The translations under genes were made by a program, and so were the position numbers. From assembly GCA_946411635.1 (NCBI GenBank), contig CAMKES010000001.1:357656-421655 (forward strand): 64,000 nucleotides of DNA, given 5' to 3'. This DNA comes from an uncultured Clostridia bacterium. GTDB taxonomy: Bacteria > Bacillota > Clostridia > Christensenellales > CAG-138. Under the pieces are notes generated by a model. The model worked only from the letters and a program-made list of their open reading frames with translations, was not told the DNA's origin and ran no database searches. Positions 59,649 through 64,000 of the stretch are shown piece after piece (position 1 is the first letter of the stretch; every line of letters starts with the position of its first letter).

Positions 59649-61868
59649 TCAGTTGGTTTTTGCATTCAGAACGTTCGACCAGCCGCCGTAATACGTCGTG
59701 CCCTCGAACACCTGGTACGAACGAACCCGTACGTAATACGTCGTTTTTGCTTTCAGATTCTTGATCGTCGTCTGCACGGTCTTCGGGTTCGCGATCTTTA
59801 CCGTCTGCAGATTCTTCGTGAAACCGGAATCCGTTGCGATCTGAACCTGATAGCCCGTGAAGTTCGAGCTTGCGCCCCACTTTGCGGTGATCTGTTTTGA
59901 ACCGCCCGTCACGCTGTTCAGCGTACGCGTCGTAATGCGTACGGTTGTCTTTAAGGGTCCTACAAGTCCGAGGTTGTATTTGTCCATCGGATCCTTCGGA
60001 TATGCCTTGATACCGTACTGATAGCGCGTTCCCGCATAGACCTTCTTATCCGTCCAGGTCGTTCCGGTCGTATTGTTCCAACGCTCGAATTTCGTCCAGC
60101 CGGAAGACTGCTTGTTCCAGGCACGGCGATAGATGACGTACCCTGCTGCCCCCTCAACCGCATCCCAGCTGATCTTAATACCGCTTGAGTTGTTCGCTAC
60201 AGAGGTCTTTTCCGTCGGGCCGAGATATACCTTGAAGTATACCGTGTACGGCTCATAAACTTCCCCCGTAATATCATAGACGTCCAATTCTGCGGTGCCG
60301 GGCTCATCCGACAGCCAATAACTGTAGTAGTATGCCGCCGTCGAAACTTTCTTTTTCAGTTCAAACGGCGGGTACTGTTCCTGTCCGTTATAAATGACGT
60401 ACGGCATCGATCCGTTATACGGCACGTCCGTCAAAGTAATTTCACCCAGATAATTCGGGCTTTCAACCTCGACTTCCATCAGCCCGCGTCCGGTATCGTA
60501 CCGATACTTGAGCGGTTCCTCTCCTTTCGGGAAATAGATCCGTTTTTCGGAAGGGCTGTAGATGTAGCCTTCTTCATAGACCCTGATACGATCCGGATGA
60601 TCAAAAGAACTGACATCAAGAAAGCAGTGCGTATTGTAATACGGATTGCTTGAATCCCAGATTGCTTCCGTATAGAAGCATTGTGTCTGTCCGTCGATAT
60701 TGACATTGGCAGAGGTAAGATTCGGAAGCCCGTCGAGAACCAGTTCATAAAAGTTGCAGCCGGCTGCATCCAATCTGCGAAGCGCGGTGCAGGTGCTGAG
60801 ACCGCCTATCACTATAATCTCCGTATAGGAACAATCGATCGATTGCAGTTTGGTGCACCCTGCTACATCCAAATAGCGGATATGATTGTGAGAACAAACC
60901 AGATCCTCCAGTTTCGTGTTGTGTGTCAGATCGAGTTTCCTGATCCAGTTATCGCCGCAGTTCAAATACGTCAGCTCGGGATTGTTGGAAAGATCGAGGA
61001 TCGAGATATTGTTCAGATAGCAGCCAAGCTCGCGGAGCTCCGGATTCTGCGAAACATCAAGTTTGTTGAGAATGTTATCGCAGCAATTCAGTTCACGGAG
61101 CGCGGTATTCTTGGAAACGTCCAGTTTTCTGAGACTGTTGCCGTCTGCGTTCAGAACCGTCAGCTTCGTGTTCTTGGAAACGTCCAGTTTCGTCAGGTTG
61201 TTCATATTGCAGCTCAACACGTCAAGATCCGTATTCTTGGAAACGTCAAGCGAACCGAGGTTGTAGTTGTCGCCGCAATACAGGGTCATCAGGTTCGTGT
61301 TCTTGGAAACGTTCAGGGACTTCAGTTCGTTGCACTCGCAGTTCAGATGGCCGAGATTCGTCAGTGCCGAAAAGTCGAGTGAAGTCAAAGCGTTATGCGA
61401 GCAGTTCAGATATCCGAGCGCCGTGTTTTTCGACAGATCAAGTGAAGTAAATGCGTTCCACGAACAATCCAGATAGTCCATTTTCGTACACTTGGATACG
61501 TTCAGGGACTTGAGCTGGTTGTTGTAGCAATACACTTCCATCAGATTCAGATTGTCGGAAAGATCCAAAGCGGTCAGTTCGTTTCCGCTGCAGTCGATCC
61601 ACCAGATGTTCGGGAATTTGGCAATGCCGTCCAGGCGCTTGATTCCCTGATCCGCGCAATTGATATAATTGACTTCGGAAACCTCGGCAGGCGTCATATA
61701 GTCCTTACCGTCGGCAAGATTCTCCTTGACCCAGTTCCGGAACTTGTTGTCCGGAAAGTTCGTTGAGTTGATCAAAAGATTGCCCTTCGGCGTTTCATCG
61801 GCAAAAGCTGTCGGTAAAACAGATACGAGTAAAAGCAGGCAGAGAAAAAGGGACAAAAAGCGTTTCAT
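59649..61868 (-). CDS. Secreted leucine-rich-repeat protein with C-terminal Fn3-like domains
   Basis: 739 residues. The signal peptide is residues 1-23 (ends TAFADE). A cap is followed by twelve tandem LRRs of 21 residues (101-353) with the pattern LDVSKNTxLxxLxCxxNxLxx. About 200 residues of beta-rich linker follow, then two Fn3-like domains near 553-645 and 650-739 (KISWDAVEGAAGYVIYRRAW; QITAKWGASSNFTGYQVQIA). No cell-wall sorting signal, dockerin or membrane anchor is seen, so it is probably released or loosely attached. AAGGAG precedes the ATG. A role in adhesion or binding is inference from the architecture. Confidence 0.88.
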   Translation of the reverse strand: MKRFLSLFLCLLLLVSVLPTAFADETPKGNLLINSTNFPDNKFRNWVKENLADGKDYMTPAEVSEVNYINCADQGIKRLDGIAKFPNIWWIDCSGNELTALDLSDNLNLMEVYCYNNQLKSLNVSKCTKMDYLDCSWNAFTSLDLSKNTALGYLNCSHNALTSLDFSALTNLGHLNCECNELKSLNVSKNTNLMTLYCGDNYNLGSLDVSKNTDLDVLSCNMNNLTKLDVSKNTKLTVLNADGNSLRKLDVSKNTALRELNCCDNILNKLDVSQNPELRELGCYLNNISILDLSNNPELTYLNCGDNWIRKLDLTHNTKLEDLVCSHNHIRYLDVAGCTKLQSIDCSYTEIIVIGGLSTCTALRRLDAAGCNFYELVLDGLPNLTSANVNIDGQTQCFYTEAIWDSSNPYYNTHCFLDVSSFDHPDRIRVYEEGYIYSPSEKRIYFPKGEEPLKYRYDTGRGLMEVEVESPNYLGEITLTDVPYNGSMPYVIYNGQEQYPPFELKKKVSTAAYYYSYWLSDEPGTAELDVYDITGEVYEPYTVYFKVYLGPTEKTSVANNSSGIKISWDAVEGAAGYVIYRRAWNKQSSGWTKFERWNNTTGTTWTDKKVYAGTRYQYGIKAYPKDPMDKYNLGLVGPLKTTVRITTRTLNSVTGGSKQITAKWGASSNFTGYQVQIATDSGFTKNLQTVKIANPKTVQTTIKNLKAKTTYYVRVRSYQVFEGTTYYGGWSNVLNAKTN
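60810..61568 (-). repeat. Twelve tandem 63-bp coding repeats (LRR array)
   Basis: Each unit encodes 21 residues, except one of 22 at residues 185-206. The most alike units, with LDVSKNT at residues 207, 228 and 249, also share DNA sequence (CTTGGAAACGTC in plus orientation), suggesting recent duplication. Confidence 0.85.
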
Positions 61869-61973
61869 GAACCAAAGCTCCTTTCTGGATCGTACGTACA
61901 GGTTTCATCCGTGCGCCGGAGAACGGGATCGTTTCCGGACACATCTCCCGAGTATTTGTTCATTTACAAAAAT
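61869..61973 (-). other. About 100-base 5' leader of the LRR gene
   Basis: The stretch between promoter and ATG can form short hairpins (for example around CTCCGG), but it does not match a riboswitch consensus I know. Only the Shine-Dalgarno is clear. Confidence 0.4.
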
Positions 61974-62003
61974 AGTATATCATTTGGGGGGAACGCCGCG
62001 CAA
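61974..62003 (-). promoter_or_regulatory. Sigma-A promoter of the LRR gene
   Basis: Minus strand TTGCGC (62003-61998), 18-base spacer, TATACT (61979-61974). Confidence 0.65.
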
Positions 62004-62025
62004 GTAGAAATACACAAAATATAAG

Positions 62026-62055
62026 AAAAAACGTCTCCGAAACCGGAGACGTTTT
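62026..62055 (-). terminator. Terminator of ppdK
   Basis: Minus strand AAAACGTCTCCG-GTTT-CGGAGACGTTTT followed by more T; a strong stem 15 bases after the stop codon. Confidence 0.9.
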
Positions 62056-62069
62056 TGAGAATGAACGAA

Positions 62070-63998
62070 TTATTCGGCGTCCTTGATGGCTGCCTGCGCC
62101 GCCGCAAGGCGAGCGATCGGCACGCGGAACGGCGAGCAGGATACGTAGTCGAGGCCGATCTTGTGGCAGAACTCGACAGACGTCGGATCGCCGCCGTGTT
62201 CGCCGCAGATACCGAGCTCGAGATCCGGCCGCGCTTCTTTTCCGAGCTTGACCGCCATCTCCATGAGCTTGCCGACGCCGTTCTGGTCGAGACGCGCAAA
62301 CGGATCGGACTCATAGATCTTGGTGTTGTAATAAGCGGTCAGGAACTTGCCCGCGTCGTCGCGGCTGAAGCCGAACGTCATCTGGGTCAGGTCGTTCGTG
62401 CCGAAGCAGAAGAACTCTGCATCTTTCGCGATCTCGTCGGCCGTCAGGCAGGCGCGCGGGATCTCGATCATCGTGCCGACTTCATACTTGAGGTCGATGC
62501 CGGATGCTTTGATCTCTTCATCCGCAACGGCAACAACGATGTCGCGCACAAAGCGGAATTCCTTCGGATCGCCGACGAGCGGGATCATGATCTCGGGGAT
62601 CATGTTCCATTCGGGGTGCTTCTTCTGCACGTTGATCGCAGCGCGGATAACGGCCTTGGTCTGCATCTTTGCGATCTCCGGGAAGGTGACCGTCAGACGG
62701 CAGCCGCGGTGACCCATCATCGGGTTGAACTCGTGGAGCGAAGCAATGATGTTCTTGATCTGCTCAACGCTCTTGCCCTGCGTATCGGCGAGAAGCTTGA
62801 TGTCGGCTTCTTCGGTCGGAACGAACTCGTGAAGCGGCGGATCGAGGAAGCGAATGACGACGGGATAACCGTCCATCGCCTCATAGATCGCTTCGAAGTC
62901 GCCCTGCTGCATCGGCAGGAGCTTGTTCAGCGCGTTTTCACGTTCCTCCACGGTGTCGGAGCAGATCATCTCACGGATCGCCGCGATGCGGTCGCCGTCA
63001 AAGAACATGTGCTCCGTGCGGCAGAGGCCGATGCCCTCCGCGCCGAGTTCGCGCGCCTTTTTGGCGTCGCGCGGGGTGTCCGCATTGGTACGGACGTTCA
63101 GTCTTCTGAACTTGTCCGCCCAGCCCATGATACGGCCGAACTCACCCGCGATCTCCGCGTCGACGGTCGGAATGATGCCGTCGTAAATGCAGCCGGTGGA
63201 ACCGTCGATGGACAGCCAGTCGCCTTCGTGATACTCTTTGCCCGCAAGAACGAAGCGCTTATTCTCTTCGTCCATGGCAATTTCGGAGCAGCCGGAGACG
63301 CAGCAGGTGCCCATGCCGCGCGCGACGACCGCCGCGTGAGAGGTCATACCGCCGCGGACGGTGAGGATGCCCTGCGCCGCCTTCATGCCTTCGATGTCCT
63401 CGGGAGAGGTCTCAAGACGGACCAGAAGGACCTTCTCGCCGCGCGCCTTCCAGGCCTTCGCGTCTTCTGCGGAGAAGACGATCTTGCCGCAGGCGGCACC
63501 CGGGGACGCTGCCAGGGCCTTCGCAACGGGCTTCGCCGCTTTGATGGCCTTTGCGTCAAACTGCGGATGAAGCAGCGTATCGAGGTTTCTCGGATCGATC
63601 ATGGCAACGGCTTCCTGCTCGGTGCGCATACCCTCGTCGACGAGATCGCATGCGATCTTCAGAGCGGCCTTTGCGGTACGCTTGCCGTTACGGGTCTGGA
63701 GCATGTACAGCTTGCCGTGTTCGACGGTGAACTCCATGTCCTGCATGTCGCGATAGTGACCCTCAAGGATCTTGCAGACTTCGTTGAACTGCTTGAACGC
63801 CTCGGGGAATTTCTGTTCCATCTCGGCGATGTGCATCGGCGTGCGAACGCCCGCAACGACGTCTTCGCCCTGTGCATTGGTCAGGAATTCGCCGAACAGG
63901 CCCTTTTCGCCGGTCGCGGGATCGCGCGTGAACGCAACGCCCGTGCCGCAGTCGTCGCCCATGTTGCCGAACGCCATCGACTGCACGTTGACCGCGGT
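62070..63998 (-). CDS. ppdK: Pyruvate, phosphate dikinase (5' partial)
   Basis: The last 643 residues of PPDK, which interconverts pyruvate, ATP and Pi with PEP, AMP and PPi. The frame is open to the right edge (TAVNVQSMAFGNMGDDCGTG), so about 230 N-terminal residues of the ATP-grasp domain are outside. The swivelling His is in TVRGGMTSHAAVVARGMG. The PEP/pyruvate barrel has LGAEGIGLCRTEHMFF, FFCFGTNDLTQMTFG and the catalytic CGEHGGDP near the C-terminus. It is a single gene with its own terminator. Together with PPi-PFK it allows PPi-coupled glycolysis or gluconeogenesis. Confidence 0.96.
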   Translation of the reverse strand, partial: TAVNVQSMAFGNMGDDCGTGVAFTRDPATGEKGLFGEFLTNAQGEDVVAGVRTPMHIAEMEQKFPEAFKQFNEVCKILEGHYRDMQDMEFTVEHGKLYMLQTRNGKRTAKAALKIACDLVDEGMRTEQEAVAMIDPRNLDTLLHPQFDAKAIKAAKPVAKALAASPGAACGKIVFSAEDAKAWKARGEKVLLVRLETSPEDIEGMKAAQGILTVRGGMTSHAAVVARGMGTCCVSGCSEIAMDEENKRFVLAGKEYHEGDWLSIDGSTGCIYDGIIPTVDAEIAGEFGRIMGWADKFRRLNVRTNADTPRDAKKARELGAEGIGLCRTEHMFFDGDRIAAIREMICSDTVEERENALNKLLPMQQGDFEAIYEAMDGYPVVIRFLDPPLHEFVPTEEADIKLLADTQGKSVEQIKNIIASLHEFNPMMGHRGCRLTVTFPEIAKMQTKAVIRAAINVQKKHPEWNMIPEIMIPLVGDPKEFRFVRDIVVAVADEEIKASGIDLKYEVGTMIEIPRACLTADEIAKDAEFFCFGTNDLTQMTFGFSRDDAGKFLTAYYNTKIYESDPFARLDQNGVGKLMEMAVKLGKEARPDLELGICGEHGGDPTSVEFCHKIGLDYVSCSPFRVPIARLAAAQAAIKDAE

Positions 63999-64000
63999 GC

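Noticed and set aside
60810..61568. Possible CRISPR-like array (regular short repeats)
   Set aside because: The period is a constant 63 bases in frame with a 21-residue leucine-rich repeat; there are no conserved repeats separated by unique spacers.
61869..61973. Possible riboswitch in the LRR leader
   Set aside because: Short GC-rich stems only; no match to cyclic-di-GMP or other consensus cores that I could recall.

Overview
The window looks like chromosome from an anaerobic, spore-forming member of the Clostridia (Bacillota). The evidence is a full set of sporulation genes (spoIIAA-spoIIAB-sigF, spoIVA, gpr, spoIIP, whiA), a clostridial D-ornithine (Stickland-type) pathway, a group II ECF transporter core, PPi-dependent phosphofructokinase together with pyruvate phosphate dikinase, the selenium-dependent molybdenum hydroxylase maturation set, and a secreted subtilase carrying a dockerin-like repeat pair. 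Base composition is moderately GC-rich by eye. Genus cannot be given from the sequence alone.

Layout. 1-5.0 kb (+): tail of an ornithine operon: oraE (5' end outside the window), its GlmL/MutL-type ATPase, ornithine racemase, and biotin ligase. 5.1-8.8 kb (+): ecfA1-ecfA2-ecfT-truA-tadA from a clear sigma-A promoter, then tRNA-Ser(CGA) with its own promoter and terminator. 9.1-11.4 kb (+): a zinc-ribbon/DUF4234 plus DUF2752 membrane pair, then PPi-PFK. 11.5-15.0 kb (+): yqeC-yqeB-xdhC-selD. 15.0-20.1 kb (-): a large secreted subtilase with a consensus promoter and an operator-like palindrome, and an unknown membrane protein. 20.1-22.3 kb (+): a NadD-YqeK-RsfS triple fusion and deoC. 22.3-25.9 kb (-): a degenerate trypsin-like protein, metallophosphoesterase, GNAT fused to a Cys-rich domain, DUF4298 and a PlsC-type acyltransferase. 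25.9-29.9 kb (-): an accessory-looking, lower-GC patch (ASCH, DUF4180, HEAT, Nudix, broken HTH, M3 peptidase). 29.9-34.7 kb (-): rlmD-dnaE. 34.7-37.4 kb (-): asd-dapA-dapB. 37.4-40.8 kb (-): spoIVA, gpr, spoIIP. 40.9-42.6 kb (+): ABC exporter. 42.7-46.3 kb (-): a degenerate D,D-carboxypeptidase, M50 protease, scpA, scpB, dCMP deaminase. 46.4-53.6 kb (-): murB-rapZ-whiA-methyltransferase-hslO-TPR-rlmL. 53.7-56.2 kb: a secreted binding-protein-like gene (-) divergent from the spoIIA operon (+). 56.2-59.5 kb (-): a DUF512 radical-SAM-like gene, der, plsY. 59.6-61.9 kb (-): secreted leucine-rich-repeat protein. 62.1 kb to the end (-): ppdK, whose 5' end is outside the window.

How the parts fit. 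Ornithine breakdown, the ECF vitamin-transport core, biotin ligase and PPi-linked glycolysis (PPi-PFK plus PPDK) suggest an energy-limited anaerobe fermenting amino acids and sugars. The dockerin-bearing protease and LRR protein suggest a gut or rumen-like habitat (inference).

Most unusual points: (1) at least four genes or operons (nadD fusion, ABC exporter, M50-scp, murB-whiA) have a -10 box exactly six bases before the ATG and no clear Shine-Dalgarno, which predicts leaderless mRNAs; (2) the NadD-YqeK-RsfS single polypeptide; (3) two enzyme-family proteins whose catalytic residues are replaced (S11 carboxypeptidase-like and trypsin-like); (4) a GNAT/Cys-rich fusion; (5) an inverted repeat that appears to serve as terminator of one gene and -35 box of the next.
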